A stretch of DNA of 64,000 bases from Hygrocybe punicea. Lineage: Eukaryota > Basidiomycota > Agaricomycetes > Agaricales > Hygrophoraceae. Below, piece after piece: positions 11,142 through 21,844 of the stretch (positions are counted from its first letter, which is position 1; each line of letters starts with the position of its first letter). The DNA lies in contig OY744465.1 in assembly GCA_963556145.1 (NCBI GenBank), forward strand, positions 6,510,001 to 6,574,000. Direction: 5' to 3'. The notes under the pieces were generated by a model, which was not told where the DNA came from, did no database searches, and saw only the letters and a program-made list of their open reading frames with translations. A program made the position numbers and the translations under genes.

Positions 11142-11751
11142 CATTCCCCTCATCTCTCCTGTTGTCGTTGTCGTTGCGTCTGCATGTGCCATTGCCTTGT
11201 TCAAGTTGTCGTTGTTGATCACGTCACATGACCGTGACGACTGTAAAAAAAGTGAGAACAAAGTAAGAACAAAGTAAGACAAAAAGAAATAACATAAGAA
11301 AAAATACCTTGTATGTACCCGCAAGAAACCCATCCACCCGCGGCGTGGGTATGGGTATGTCGCGGGTCTGAATTTGGTGACCCGTACCCGTACCCGGGCC
11401 TACCCACACCCGTGACTCGCACGGGTCACGCTACCCGTGATGTTCACTACCACCAACACACAGTCGTCACGATCACCACCACCGTCGCCACTACACTACC
11501 ACCGACAAGGGTTCAACCGACCCATCGTCGCGTGTATGACGCGTCGGGACACCACCACCACCACCTGGACGCAACCGAGGTGGAACACACACGTTGTACA
11601 CGTGCGTTTCGCCACCTCACGAAGATGCTGGCCCCAAATCCCACACACCCACGCAACCAAGGCGAAACCGAGGCGAAACACACATGTTGCACGCATGCGT
11701 TTCACCACCTCGCGAAGATCTGGCCAGATGGAGTAACCGTCCCCCAATCCC

Positions 11752-11805
11752 ACCTCACGAAGATGCCAGCCACATCAATTGACGTGTGCGGCTCTCCTGC
11801 GAGGT
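11752..11805. repeat. S-I-D-V hairpin copy 1 of the 2.1 kb hAT-like element
   Basis: ACCTCACGA ... ATCAATTGACGTG ... GCGAGGT. In one plus frame it reads M-P-A-T-S-I-D-V. A second copy follows 100 bp downstream, indicating an internal duplication. Confidence 0.75.
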
Positions 11806-11852
11806 CAGATGGCATAACAGCAGGGCACCGCAGCACCGCAGCCCCCCAATCC

Positions 11853-11908
11853 CACCTCGTGATGATGCCGGCCACGTCAATTGACGTGCGCGGCTCTCTC
11901 ACGAGGTG
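11853..11908. repeat. S-I-D-V hairpin copy 2 of the 2.1 kb hAT-like element
   Basis: CACCTCGTGA at the left pairs with TCACGAGGTG at the right, with GTCAATTGACGTG in the middle. Same frame and peptide (M-P-A-T-S-I-D-V-R) as the first copy. Confidence 0.8.
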
Positions 11909-12079
11909 GATACCCAATGGTCTCGGTTTAGACCGGGTTTGGACCGAACCAAACCGACGTAAACGGTTTACATCAGTTTTGGTTTCGGTTCCAGGAATTT
12001 TGGCAGGAACCGAACGGTTCGATCTCGGTTTGGGGCAAAAAGACCCCAAACCGGACCAAACCGAACTTCCCCAACACTA

Positions 12080-12901
12080 GGAGAAGTAAGGATTAACATG
12101 AATAGGATTGAAATCTCCCGAAATGACAGAGTAGGGTCCGTTCGTGAGAGGTGCATTGAAAACCATTCCAGCGCTGGCTAGAGTGTATCCGTCATTTGCC
12201 AAAAGAGTTGGGAGCCCTTGGGGACTGCCCTGATGCTGTAGGTAGGCAAGAACAGGATTGCCCTTGCAATCGTCCTGTTGGAAATCCATGGAGCCGACCT
12301 TGACGAGGCGTTTCAGCCGATCACGAACAAAGACGTCACCTGATACTGAAACATCGCGGTAAGAAATCTTGTCCTTGAAGGACACTTGCCAATGGATTCG
12401 GAATATAAGAGGGGTTCCTGCGAGGAGTGGCTTCGTGCTGTCATCCCACTCAAACCATTCCTTAGATTGTAATACTCCAACAGCCACATCATCCGCAAGA
12501 TCAACCATATAATCGGGCTCTTCTGTTGTCTCGAATGTATTCTGGTAGTCAGAGAAACAACCACGATACAGGAACGCCGACACTACTTCAATGACCGGTC
12601 TGCCCTCGCGATAGACGTGGCCCTTGACTGCGTGATTCTTGAATTGCAGTAGATCCAGGGGGGATGAGGGGGCTGAATAGGTGTGGGGGATTGTGACATG
12701 AGCAAACTCTGAGAGGAGGATGAGGCTGTAGACATAGGCAGGTTGGGGTACATCAAGGGATGCCAAGGTTGTGGCACGATGGAGAAGAGGGACCGCTTGT
12801 TCTGGGCTGGCTGGAACAATGAGTTGGCCCATGAGGTGAGCCATTCCCATGTGCTGGCAAAGAATGAGAGGTGAATTGGATGGAGAGAAGCATGGGAACA
12901 T
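12080..12901 (-). pseudogene. Fatty acid synthase beta subunit relic, 5' part (dehydratase domain)
   Basis: One open minus-strand frame ends with the MaoC-like hot-dog dehydratase signature S-G-D-F-N-P-I-H-V-N-P-Y-F-S at 12080-12130; the His of this motif is the expected catalytic residue. Upstream blocks (Y-R-G-C-F-S-D-Y, V-F-V-R-D-R-L) match the dehydratase/linker region of fungal beta subunits. Joining this frame to 9978 after removing the element and one GGAGAAGT copy continues the domain as Y-F-S-N-Y-A-S-L-P, showing that the insertion is the only break at this point. Upstream of about 12900 the similarity is lost, so acyltransferase and enoyl reductase parts are missing. Confidence 0.85.
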
Positions 12902-13341
12902 ACATATATGCAGCTTTCTATGGCCAGCTTGATGCCAGTTTCAAAGCATTCCTTTGCATGAGAAAAGTCGTTCATAATCCTGAACCATGCGGTGGAATAG
13001 CCAGGACTAGCGGTGAGCTCGAAGTCTCGAAAAGCAGATCTTGGGTTGATTTGAACAAAGTCGGGATATGCGCCTGAAGCGGTAAATGTTGCCTTAAGGT
13101 AAATAGCCTCTGCTACGTGACGGGGGATTGTATTTGGGAGGGGTTGAAGGTTTGCGATGTTGTGGACAAGGGGTATTACAATCTGGACGAGACGGGCCAT
13201 CACAGGCGAGCTGAGGATTGGGGATGTAGGCAGATGGTCACAAAGAGAGGGAGAAGGGAGGAAAGACTGAGACGATGAGAAAACAAGACAATTACCTAAT
13301 TTGGACATATTCATCAGTTTGAGCCATTCGGAGCCGTCCAA
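12902..13341 (-). pseudogene. Unassigned coding-like segment upstream of the FAS relic
   Basis: An open minus-strand frame (13341 to about 12900, continuing out of frame as a shadow to 12583) is in a different phase from the dehydratase frame. It may hold an intron near 13200-13290. I do not recognise it as fatty acid synthase; it could be a decayed linker or another gene fragment fused by rearrangement. Confidence 0.3.
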
Positions 13342-13349
13342 AAATGGCT

Positions 13350-13457
13350 TAACAGCGAAGCCGAGCCTGCTGAGCCATTAGCTGGTCTGACGGCTTGGCT
13401 CAGCTAAACTCCAGTTCAGCTCAACGGCTAATGGCTTTGGAGCCAAGCCGTGGCAAC
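13350..13457 (-). mobile_element. Truncated hAT-like end (TAGTGTTGCC family)
   Basis: On the minus strand the segment begins TAGTGTTGCCACGGCTTGGC and continues with AGC/GCTGAGC-rich subterminal repeats. A matching start occurs at 54288 (TAGTGTTGCCACGGC), and related TAGTGTTGC ends are at 44748, 56227 and 60495. No second terminus or 8-bp duplication was found here. Confidence 0.55.
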
Positions 13458-13812
13458 ACTATCTCGGACCTCTTCGGAGAATTTGAGATGTTTTGGGACA
13501 GTATATACTGTAGTTGGTGTTGCTATCAGCTTGGGTAAATCAGAAGGGAATTTGAATGAAGGCATGGACTACATGTATTCATGGATGAGGGAATAACATA
13601 TTAATATTGACAAAATCAACACAATCATGACAATTACATCATCGACCACACAATCGTGGCAATTACATAAGCTATTTGGCGGTGTGAGTTTCAATTCCTA
13701 CATTAGTACAGACAAGATGTGTGTTGTCGAGATACTCTCCTGGAAGGCAGCGAGAAATATCGAGAGCGGAGAGGCCCAGGGACGACGAGGATTAGATACA
13801 TCAGTAGATCTA
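13458..13812. other. Spacer, nothing recognisable
   Basis: About 350 bp without a supported gene. The short frame 13627-13848 crosses into the next element. TAGATCTA at 13805-13812 is the left target-site duplication of that element. Confidence 0.5.
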
Positions 13813-14165
13813 CACATACGCTTTTGGCCTCTTTGCGTGCTTTTTTAAGCTAAAAAAAGCTTCATAAGTTCAAAAAGCAATAAGCATGCCGTGCTTAAAT
13901 TGGCGGGGTCGATCCGCTTTTATAAGACTAGAAAAGAATGAAAAAGGAAAGGAAGGCACTTCGTACTTATGCAAAAGAACCGGAGCTTTATGTTTTCTGG
14001 CTCAATTGGTCACTCATTATTACAGTTCAAAGCAGGGGTTATATTTTAATATGATACTACAAAACGACCTGCATTGGTTCCTACCGCTCTCGTCTCCGTT
14101 GTCTCTCGTCGTCCCACTATAGTTAGTCAGTACAGGACAAATACAAGGCAATGAAACTTAAATTT

Positions 14166-14194
14166 TCAGTGGGGATGGATGTACCATCCCCACT
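14166..14194. repeat. GC hairpin, hAT-family internal motif
   Basis: CAGTGGGGATGG and CCATCCCCACTG flank a 5-bp loop. On the minus strand it reads G-M-V-H-P-S-P-L, close to the H-P-P-P-L-H readings of the other copies. Confidence 0.7.
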
Positions 14195-14345
14195 GCATCC
14201 TCATGATTTTGGGCTTGACGCTTCATCAGCTGCGCTGTCTGGTAAAGCCACGAGGTCGCGAACTTGGTAGCCTTGACTGTAGGCATATCAGCAACCCACA
14301 AAATAAGAAAACACGTACGTGCACAATATGGCCAACGGCCAGACG

Positions 14346-14738
14346 ACGAAGGAATCACATGATAGCCCAAGCGCTCTGCGAATCAAGTCCTGAGGTCGGC
14401 TCGTCAAGGAACAACAGGAGCTTTGGCTGAGAGAGAGCGTCAACATAGGAAGGGCGAGAGTGGCAGGATAAAGTTGCTCTCACCTTGGCCGCTAACTCCA
14501 TGCCAATGGTTGTCCGTTTACGATACTCGATTCCAAGAGTCCCAACAGTTGCATCAGCGTATGCCTCCAATCCACACATCCTGAGACACTTTTCAATGCT
14601 GTCACCCCATTTAGCGCGAACTTGGCTGAAAAAGGGCCATTTGTTGCTGTTGCATGGCGGTTTTCTGAGTATGAATCCTTCCAGCGGATTTGGGGTTGAT
14701 GGTGGTGGCTTTAGGGTGGAAGTAGAAAAGTCCCACAT
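14346..14738 (-). pseudogene. Captured PDR-type ABC transporter fragment (ABCG, nucleotide-binding domain)
   Basis: Minus-strand coding blocks spell the region between signature and Walker B of a fungal PDR transporter: [25 protein letters not shown], then [13 protein letters not shown] and S-A-W-A-I-M. The two halves are separated by an intron of about 57 bp (14427-14483, GTGAGA donor, CTCTCAG acceptor). Full-length proteins of this family have about 1,400 residues and 12 membrane segments; only about 90 residues of one nucleotide-binding domain remain. Sequence departs from the family right after A-I-M, where element sequence begins. The retained intron means genomic DNA, not cDNA, was picked up. 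Confidence 0.85.
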
Positions 14739-15326
14739 ATTAATATTAATTCATGAGTAAAGAAGAAAGTGACTTACTTACCTTGGGTGCTCTTCCGTCA
14801 ATGGTTGTTGTCGAAGTTGAACCGTGTACAAACAAAGCCAAAGGAGGGACTTAGCGATTTTGCCTTTCAAGTTGTGACCAGTTCAAACAACGACACAGGC
14901 ACCACGGCAACAGCAACAAGGGATAATAACGGGCACTCATGGGAGAAGAGGAAATGTGCAGCAGGAGTGGGGCACCCACCGCCACTTCACTAGGTACGTT
15001 TTTTAAAAGAATTGGATATGGGGGGCACATTTGAAGTTGGGGTACTATATAGTGATCAGCTACCATGTCCGAGTTGATTCTCCTCCCAGAAGACAGAGCC
15101 TTCCATTCTTACTATATGTCAACCAATACATAGACCACCATAGTCACAAAATTGCTTGTTGATGCTCCCCGCTCACTAGTGCTCACTGATCAACTCGAAA
15201 GCACCAGTCCAATTGAATAAGCAAAAAGCATTTGAAAAGCTTTGATAAGTCGGGTTAAGTCCATTGATAAAAGCATAAGCTTGATTAAATAAGCACAAAG
15301 CCGTGCAAAGCCAAAATAAGAAAGTG

Positions 15327-15729
15327 TAGATCTACTGATGCATCTTGATGATAAATCAAAGGAGAACCGATCATCCCGAGAATGCGCACGAACGCATCAA
15401 TGTATGGGTCAGCCTTGAGTGGTGTCGAGCAGGTTGAGGGAAATGTAGGTCACAAGTGGGGATGATACTTGCATATAGGACAACCCTCCATGGAGATTGG
15501 GTGCGCTGGATCACCGAACATTGTCAGTGGTCGTAGAGATATCCAACAGGTCAAAATACGAAGGATATGCTTAGTTGTACCCAGTAGTGATGCGATAGGT
15601 CAGCGTGCTTAAGTTTTAGGGATACGGACCTCATTCAATGGCAAAGAAGTTGGATTTTGATCAGGGCCGATGATCAACATATATAAAAGCATGGTGGTTG
15701 ACACGATCTCAACATCTTCAACTTGTCGT
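15327..15729. other. Upstream flank of the Crinkler-like gene
   Basis: Host DNA left of the LTR element. Apart from the TATA box below, no coding frame is supported (15609-15818 on minus is short and crosses into the LTR). Confidence 0.5.
15678..15690 (+). promoter_or_regulatory. TATA box, probably of the Crinkler-like gene at 21845
   Basis: CATATATAAAAGC lies 40-50 bp before the LTR insertion point. With the LTR element removed, it would stand roughly 90 bp upstream of the ATG now at 21845, a normal spacing for a fungal core promoter. The insertion has moved it about 6 kb away. Confidence 0.55.
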
Positions 15730-16596
15730 TGTAGAGACTCAACGTCCCTCTGAGGCCATATCGTCGATATAACACGAATCCGGATGAACCCGACACCTCC
15801 AAACGATTCCCATTCCAACCCAACGTAACCCGGCGTGATGTGACCCGACGTGACCGACGTGACCCGACGTATGCCGCTTTGTGATGGCCGCTTTCGGACC
15901 TAATCTGGCAGCCTCAAACGCCTCGGAGTTCCAACTCTAGTAGACGGATCTCATCGGACTCGATTCCCGATGTCGGACTTGCCCAATATATGCGTCCCCT
16001 CGTCCTGTTGGAGATACAGTTGACGTTTTACATCTTTATCTTTTTATATTTGCATTCCTCTCCATTTCCCTGTCACTGTCGCATTGCAACCCCCTTTCCA
16101 CATCCCCATTCCAAATCCCCTTTGTAGTTTCCATCGGCCGAAATAGACATGACCGAAAGTAGACTACCACTCATGTACTATAAAAACGGTCCCTGACGAC
16201 TGTACAAAAGAGAGATACCTTTAGTCCCCGTTTCCCTATAGTCAGAATCGTTTTAATCCCTTCAAATGCTCGTCCTCATAGACCCTTAGCTTTTCATAGT
16301 TCACATCACTGTCTTTATCGTAGTTCCTTTACTCATTCATCGTTTCCGACCCGACCCGACCTGACCCGCCATACCCGACATCGTCGGCATCGTCGGGTTG
16401 ATTGTTATTTGTCCGTTTTCACGCCGTTCATTGCCGGATTTATCGTTATTCGTATAGTTTTACACGGCGGCCTTATTTTTACTACATTTTACCACTATCC
16501 CTGACACTGACTTATCCACTGTCACTTCTACGCTGACACCTTTGGTTAGGATCTTCTTTTATATAGTTCCGAAGCCACCCCGAACCCGCATCTACA
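15730..16596 (+). repeat. 5' LTR of the pol-less LTR element
   Basis: Starts TGTAGAGACTCAACGTCCCT and ends CGAACCCGCATCTACA, giving TG...CA ends. About 867 bp and almost identical to 20934-21805. The two copies differ by a few substitutions (at least three are CG to TG) and a small indel in a CGACC run. Confidence 0.93.
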
Positions 16597-16598
16597 TC

Positions 16599-16615
16599 TG
16601 GAGCCCACCGCGAGG
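16599..16615 (+). other. Primer-binding site TGGAGCCCACCGCGAGG
   Basis: Begins two bases after the 5' LTR, with TGG as expected for pairing to a tRNA CCA end. The identical 17-mer lies, on the minus strand, next to the LTR at 30678. The tRNA was not identified. Confidence 0.8.
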
Positions 16616-17349
16616 ATAATTCAGTGTCAAGACACATTTATTCCATAGCCCTGCATTCCTTTTGTCATCTCGAAACAAGCCCTGCCGCCGCCGCACTCTA
16701 TACATCCAACACCCGTTACCCGACCTCCTTGCACCCAACATCCAACACTCTGACATCTGATCTCCAACCATCACACCATCATTCGGGTTTGATTCTATTG
16801 ATATTTTCTTTTCTTTGCCAACTACAATTGTTCAGTTTCAGTAACGACTTAGAACCTGTCCTTGTACCGTTCCGACCCAACGGCTTCCGCTTTAGGAATC
16901 TTGCACAGCCACGATCCAACAACACTCTTTTGTCGACTCGAATTCCGTCACATCCATACCATCCACACTCGTTTATAGACTCCCAACACGCTCGGAATCC
17001 CACTCCCCACCGATACCTGTCGAAGAACCGCGACCGGAAAGCCCCAACGACCTGCCCAACGACACTCGCGCATCTCTCACGACTCGGAACAGACGAAGCG
17101 CCGTGCAACGGGTTTAGCCTGTGCACCCCCAGCCGTTCACGTCTACGGACTCGCAGTTGTCGCCGGATACAAACCCTGACACGACCCCATCGTCTGCACC
17201 CGTGAAGCTACCAGCAAACCACCTCAGCACCCTTCACGAGTCCGTGCAAGCAGCCCCGTCGCGTTCCAGCCCTCAACACCGAGCTACAGCCTTATGACAC
17301 CAGTTACGAGCCCTCACGAGCCGCCCTCGCCGTTATCGAGTCCCCAACG

Positions 17350-17830
17350 CGTTGCCACGTCATCCCTCCTTGTGCCCCCGCTTATACGACATCTTCGGCC
17401 GCTCACGTCCTCGTTGGACCCCCATCACCTCCCACCGCTTCCTAGAGTCCCACATCGCCCTTTGCGAGCCCTCACGAACCGTCCTTGCCGACATCGACGC
17501 CTCACGCATTGCCATGTCATCCTTCCTCGTGCCCCCCCATACTCAACATCCCCGGCCGCTCACGTCCTCGTTGGGCCACTCGCCACTTCGTACTAGTTCC
17601 CAAGTCCCCACAACGCCCCTCGCGAGCTCTCACCAGTCGTCCTCGCCGTCCTCGATGCCCCACGCCGTGCCACGTCACCTCGCCCCATGCACCTGCCTAT
17701 ACGACCTCCTCGGCCACTCACGCCTTCGTAGGACCCACCGGCGGCTCGTATCATTTCCCAGCATCTCGCATCGTCCCTCGTGAACCCGTACTAGCCGTCC
17801 ACCGTCGTGTTCACGCCCCCCCACGTCATA
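17350..17830 (+). repeat. Tandem repeat of about 158 bp, three units
   Basis: Degenerate units start with TGCCACGTCATCCCTCC-like sequence near 17353, 17512 and 17670 and share blocks such as CGGCCGCTCACGTCCTCGTTGG. Found inside the internal region of the LTR element. Confidence 0.75.
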
Positions 17831-19134
17831 TCATGCAACCGCGCCTCGTACCCCCACGTTCCCAGATCCAGGACCAACGACCACCGCGTACAACCACTCC
17901 CACACCCGCGTTCACGCCTCCGCACCTCGATATGGCTCCCTACTGCCCCAAACGAGTCCGCCCCCGTCCCTCGTCGTCCCACGCAAGCGGCCACGTCACC
18001 CACGTCACCCCCACTCTCGACCCCCGATTCCCAGCCGTCCCCGTCCTCGTCCACTTCCCCCTCGACCACCTACGCCCTCGACCAACCCCACGATGCCCCT
18101 CAAGCCCATTCGCAAGCCCAAACGAAGCCCCTGTTGGGTTACACCCGTGAAACCGTGACCACCGGCCGCTCAAACCCGCTCCCGAACCCGACGCACCCTC
18201 GTCAAATCCCCACGCATCTATCCGCCACGAAAGTATCACGAAACGCCACCCGTATCACCCCCAATCTATCTCCCAGTCCACGTCGTCTCATCCGCCCACG
18301 TCATCCGCCTCCGTCTCCAACATCAACCACCCGTTTCCGCCTCCTCGACCTCTCGCCATCCTCGGACAACCTCACGAAACCACGATCCATGTCACGCAAC
18401 CCCACGTTCCCTCTTATCTGCCCACGTCATCCGCCTCTGTCGCCCTACGTCGCCCTATGCCATACCGCCACACCGGACCACACGTTCCCCACTCCCTCGA
18501 CCCCACGCAGCCCCATGTTCGCCTCCGTAGTCCCGAATTCGAGTCCTTCCGCTAGTCAAGACACCTCTGTTGTCGGATCCACCACCCAGAACGCCCCAAA
18601 ACATGTCGACGGCACCCGAAACACGACTGAATGCCCTCCAGTGTCCATGCCGCACCCGTCTGCGATCTAACAAAGCCCAAACGTCGTCACAATATGAACC
18701 CGCCGCAGAACCGACACCCATAGTCCCCACACCCGACAACCCGTTCTCGACATAGCCACCACCGCATTTCGACAAAGCACCCAACTATGAATCCGGACGC
18801 ATTCCCATCACCCAACTACGATCCCGCGGCATCCGGTTCTGGTTCTGGCTCAATTCGAGCAGCGGTGCTCGATTTGAGCATCTGGTTCCGGTTCCGGTTT
18901 CACAGCCTGCATCCGCCACCTTCGCACCCCCATACCCACTGAACCCGACCCTGCGTCAACTCCATCTCTGTCCTTTGAAATGAGATTTAAATAGATAGAT
19001 AGCTTAAATATACAGAAAGAAAGATAAAGAAAGACAGAAAGATATACATAAAAAAAGTACACTTGTTCACCTGACACCCACATTGTTCCCGACACACCCG
19101 GCACCCGCATAATCCACCCAACGTACCCAACACA

Positions 19135-19215
19135 CCCGCTTATGAACCCGCTGTACCTGCTTACGAACCCGCTGTACCCGCTTACGAACCCGCTGTACCC
19201 GCTTACGAACCCGAT
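19135..19215 (+). repeat. 21-bp tandem repeat, about four units
   Basis: Unit close to CCGCTTACGAACCCGCTGTAC. In one frame it reads L-Y-P-L-T-N-P repeated. Confidence 0.85.
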
Positions 19216-20222
19216 GCACCACTACACTTGTTTCCCACGCACCCGACTCATCCGCTCACCCACCGACATCGATCTCCGCTCTCCGTGCACCCATCCCGCC
19301 ACCATTTCGCCCCAGACACAATGTTCCCTGTCTCGGTCCCGTATCCCACCCGACCTTTATTTCTCAGCTCCATGGGGAGAATGCTTCCCCATGGGTCCAA
19401 GCCGGTGCTGAACCGCCTAGTATGAGGCTGATATCACATCTGTTGATTATCGCCCCATATTAGTATCGACATATCAAACCTCCACCATCGCCTATTGAAC
19501 CTCCGCCGTCATCCATCGAACCTCCGTCTATCGAACCTCCGTTGTCGTCATATCATATCGAACCTCCGCCGTCGTCATATTATGTTTACCTTGTCGTCAT
19601 ATCGCTATGCCCACATCACCAGTTTATGCTTTCCACAGCCTATGCCACCGTTTCCGCCACCCGTTGACACAGCCACCAAAGCCGCCGACCCTAACCCGAC
19701 CCGACTACAACCGTTTTTGTCATCCACTTCCATTTTAGGCCGTTTCCGCTTATGCCCTACGTGTTTCCGCTCTTGCCTTCGTTGTTTCTGCCACCCACCC
19801 CCGATTCCATTTCACATTTTGATCTTACCCCATACCCTTCCTTTCCAATCCCCGACATTTATTCCCTTTTATCTATTTTGCATTTCCGCTGCATATTTGT
19901 CCCACCCTTGTAGCTTTCCGCTGCTTCTTTCATTTCCGCTTGGCTATATTGTCACTATAGTTTCTTTTTGCTTCATTTCTACGTATTTCTGGACACCGGC
20001 ATCACCCACCTTTGTTCTCCACTCCCCGCTCTCAGCCTCCAACTCTCCACCATGTTCCACTAGTCACCGTCCACTGTCCCCGTTCGTGTCATTCATGACC
20101 CGCCTCATCCCGTCGAACCCGATTCCACAACCGCCACGTCGGCCTCATCTCGCACTTCCACCTCATCTCGCACTTCCACGTCCCGAGTCCACGTAGTATC
20201 GACCAAGGATGGTCTTTATTTA

Positions 20223-20917
20223 CAGCTGTTGTCAGTGAGTATTGGAAACCCCGAAATTCCATGGTGGCTGTACATTTCCAATTAGGTAGTCTGCCGAGTT
20301 TCCGAACTCAAATTTGCAGGTCCGACTAAGCTGTCGTAGAATGCCAAGCACATTCCCCACGCTCTCAAGAACCGCGTTCCCATCCTGTACCACTAACAAG
20401 ACATGTCAATGAAGCAGATCTGCAGGGTCCTTGGCCTCGGGAAGTCCATGGCATACCATGCCCTCCAGTACCGCCACAAATATATCAATGAGTCAGGCAC
20501 CAGTAAATTCACAACATCTGAAGTAATTTTCATTACGTCTGAGTCACTCCTTGAATATTAGTGAAATTTGAATGGAAACCATTGAGTGGTACTGATTTTG
20601 TACTTGGATTCCCCATAATACTTCAGGAGTGCCTTGAGAAAATCAAGATAGTTTGTTGTATTGCAACTAAATAAAGGTCTTTTCCTCAAGCCCCTTTCTT
20701 ACTACCCTTGGGCCCCCATTTACTACATGGTAGATGAGCTGCAAAGAACATTGTTGAGGGCTCCACCACTTGTGGTAGCTTGGTCTTCCGTTACATATGC
20801 CAGTGAAGCTTAGTCGGAGCTTCAACATTTGAGTTCGGAAACTCGGCAGACTACCTAATTGGAAATGTACAGCCACCATGGAATTTCGGGGTTTCCAATA
20901 CTCACTGACAACAGCTG
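20223..20917 (+). mobile_element. Tc1/mariner-like relic, 695 bp
   Basis: Long inverted repeats of roughly 100 bp start CAGCTGTTGTCAGTGAGTAT (20223) and end with the complement at 20917. TA dinucleotides flank both ends (20221-20222, 20918-20919), as expected for Tc1/mariner. Near 20400-20500 a plus-strand piece reads M-K-Q-I-C-R-V-L-G-L-G-K-S, typical of the N-terminal helix-turn-helix of fungal Tc1-like transposases. The DDE catalytic domain is missing, so this is an internal-deletion derivative nested in the LTR element. Confidence 0.8.
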
Positions 20918-20933
20918 TAAAGTACCCTGGAGA

Positions 20934-21805
20934 TGTAGAGACTCAACGTCCCTCTGAGGCCATATCGTCGATATAACACGAATCCGGATGAACCCGACAC
21001 CTCCAAACGATTCCCATTCCAACCCAACGTAATCCGGCGTGATGTGACCCGATGTGACCGATGTGACCCGACGTATGCCGCTTTGTGATGGCCGCTTTCG
21101 GACCTAATCTGGCAGCCTCAAACGCCTCGGAGTTCCAACTCTAGTAGATGGATCTCATCGGACTCGATTCCCGATGTCGGACTTGCCCAATATATGCGTC
21201 CCCTCGTCCTGTTGGAGATACAGTTGACGTTTTACATCTTTATCTTTTTATATTTGCATTCCTCTCCATTTCCCTGTCACTGTCGCATTGCAACCCCCTT
21301 TCCACATCCCCATTCCAAATCCCCTTTGTAGTTTCCATCGGCCGAAATAGACATGACCGAAAGTAGACTACCACTCATGTACTATAAAAACGGTCCCTGA
21401 CGACTGTACAAAAGAGAGATACCTTTAGTCCCCGTTTCCCTATAGTCAGAATCGTTTTAATCCCTTCAAATGCTCGTCCTCATAGACCCTTAGCTTTTCA
21501 TAGTTCACATCACTGTCTTTATCGTAGTTCCTTTACTCATTCATCGTTTCCGACCCGACCCGACCCGACCTGACCCGCCATACCCGACATCGTCGGCATC
21601 GTCGGGTTGATTGTTATTTGTCCGTTTTCACGCCGTTCATTGCCGGATTTATCGTTATTCGTATAGTTTTACACGGCGGCCTTATTTTTACTACATTTTA
21701 CCACTATCCCTGACACTGACTTATCCACTGTCACTTCTACGCTGACACCTTTGGTTAGGATCTTCTTTTATATAGTTCCGAAGCCACCCCGAACCCGCAT
21801 CTACA
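20934..21805 (+). repeat. 3' LTR of the pol-less LTR element
   Basis: Direct copy of 15730-16596. It ends 40 bp upstream of the start codon at 21845, so it could now supply promoter sequence to that gene. Confidence 0.93.
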
Positions 21806-21844
21806 TTGTTCTCGCCCACCACAACCTGTCAGAAAAAAGCCAGA

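Larger units (their letters stand above)
10675..11449. mobile_element. Nested non-autonomous hAT-like element, 775 bp
   Basis: Starts TAGTGAACGGCATGGGTAAC and ends with the complement of TAGTGAACATCACGGGTAGC. It is flanked by a perfect 8-bp duplication CCACCAAC (10667-10674 and 11450-11457). Subterminal regions consist of repeated ACCCGTACCC-like words, the signature of a subfamily also present at 48724, 57954 and 47232. Internal parts include a (GT)n tract near 11014-11052, an S-I-D-V motif in a TCAATTGA hairpin (10848-10901), and the GC hairpin on the minus strand (11111-11141). It inserted into the larger hAT-like element after the latter had entered the FAS relic. Confidence 0.92.
9979..12079. 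mobile_element. Non-autonomous hAT-like element, 2.1 kb, in the FAS relic
   Basis: Ends are inverted repeats TAGTGTTGGGGAAGTTC / GAACTTCCCCAACACTA, flanked by a perfect 8-bp duplication GGAGAAGT. Eight-base duplications and TA-G-N-G type ends fit the hAT superfamily. Subterminal regions (9996-10160 and 11920-12060) are rich in AAACCG/CGGTTT words in opposite orientation. Inside are a short intron-like segment (GTATGT near 10587 to ACAG near 10638), a GC hairpin (10547-10581), a CAC/CAT run coding histidines, and two copies of the S-I-D-V peptide motif. No transposase frame is visible. A second hAT-like element sits at 10675-11449, so the original element was about 1.3 kb. Confidence 0.9.
13813..15326. 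mobile_element. Non-autonomous hAT-like element, 1.5 kb, carrying a host gene fragment
   Basis: Left end CACATACGCTTTTGGCCTCT and right end (complement) CACTTTCTTATTTTGGCTTT form imperfect inverted repeats followed by AAGC/GCTT-rich subterminal DNA on both sides. The element is flanked by a perfect 8-bp TAGATCTA (13805-13812, 15327-15334). It contains, on the minus strand, a PDR-type ABC transporter fragment with an intact intron, an exon end G-R-A-P-K before GTAAGT (near 14783) like that in the 1-880 repeat, and two GC-hairpin motifs (14166-14194; a looser copy at 14961-14990). No transposase is visible. Because it holds internal motifs of the other hAT-like group, it may be a composite of two elements. 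Confidence 0.85.
15730..21805 (+). mobile_element. Large non-autonomous LTR retrotransposon (LARD-like), 6.1 kb
   Basis: Two roughly 870-bp LTRs enclose 4.3 kb with no protease, reverse transcriptase, integrase or recognisable Gag. The internal region is cytosine-rich and holds tandem repeats (17350-17830 and 19135-19215) and a Tc1-like relic (20223-20917). Flanking bases are TCGT (left) and TTGT (right), a likely 4-bp target duplication with one CG to TG change. The primer-binding site matches that of the LTR element at 26260-31278, so both probably relied on the same tRNA and possibly the same autonomous partner. The plus-strand frames at 16624-17205, 17294-17783, 17485-18150, 17807-18670 and 19495-20196 are Pro/Arg/His/Ser-rich and overlap each other; I do not accept them as genes. 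Confidence 0.85.

Noticed and set aside
16624..20196. Set of Pro/Arg/His-rich frames as pol or env of the LTR element
   Set aside because: No catalytic motif of protease, reverse transcriptase or integrase; frames overlap one another and follow base composition.
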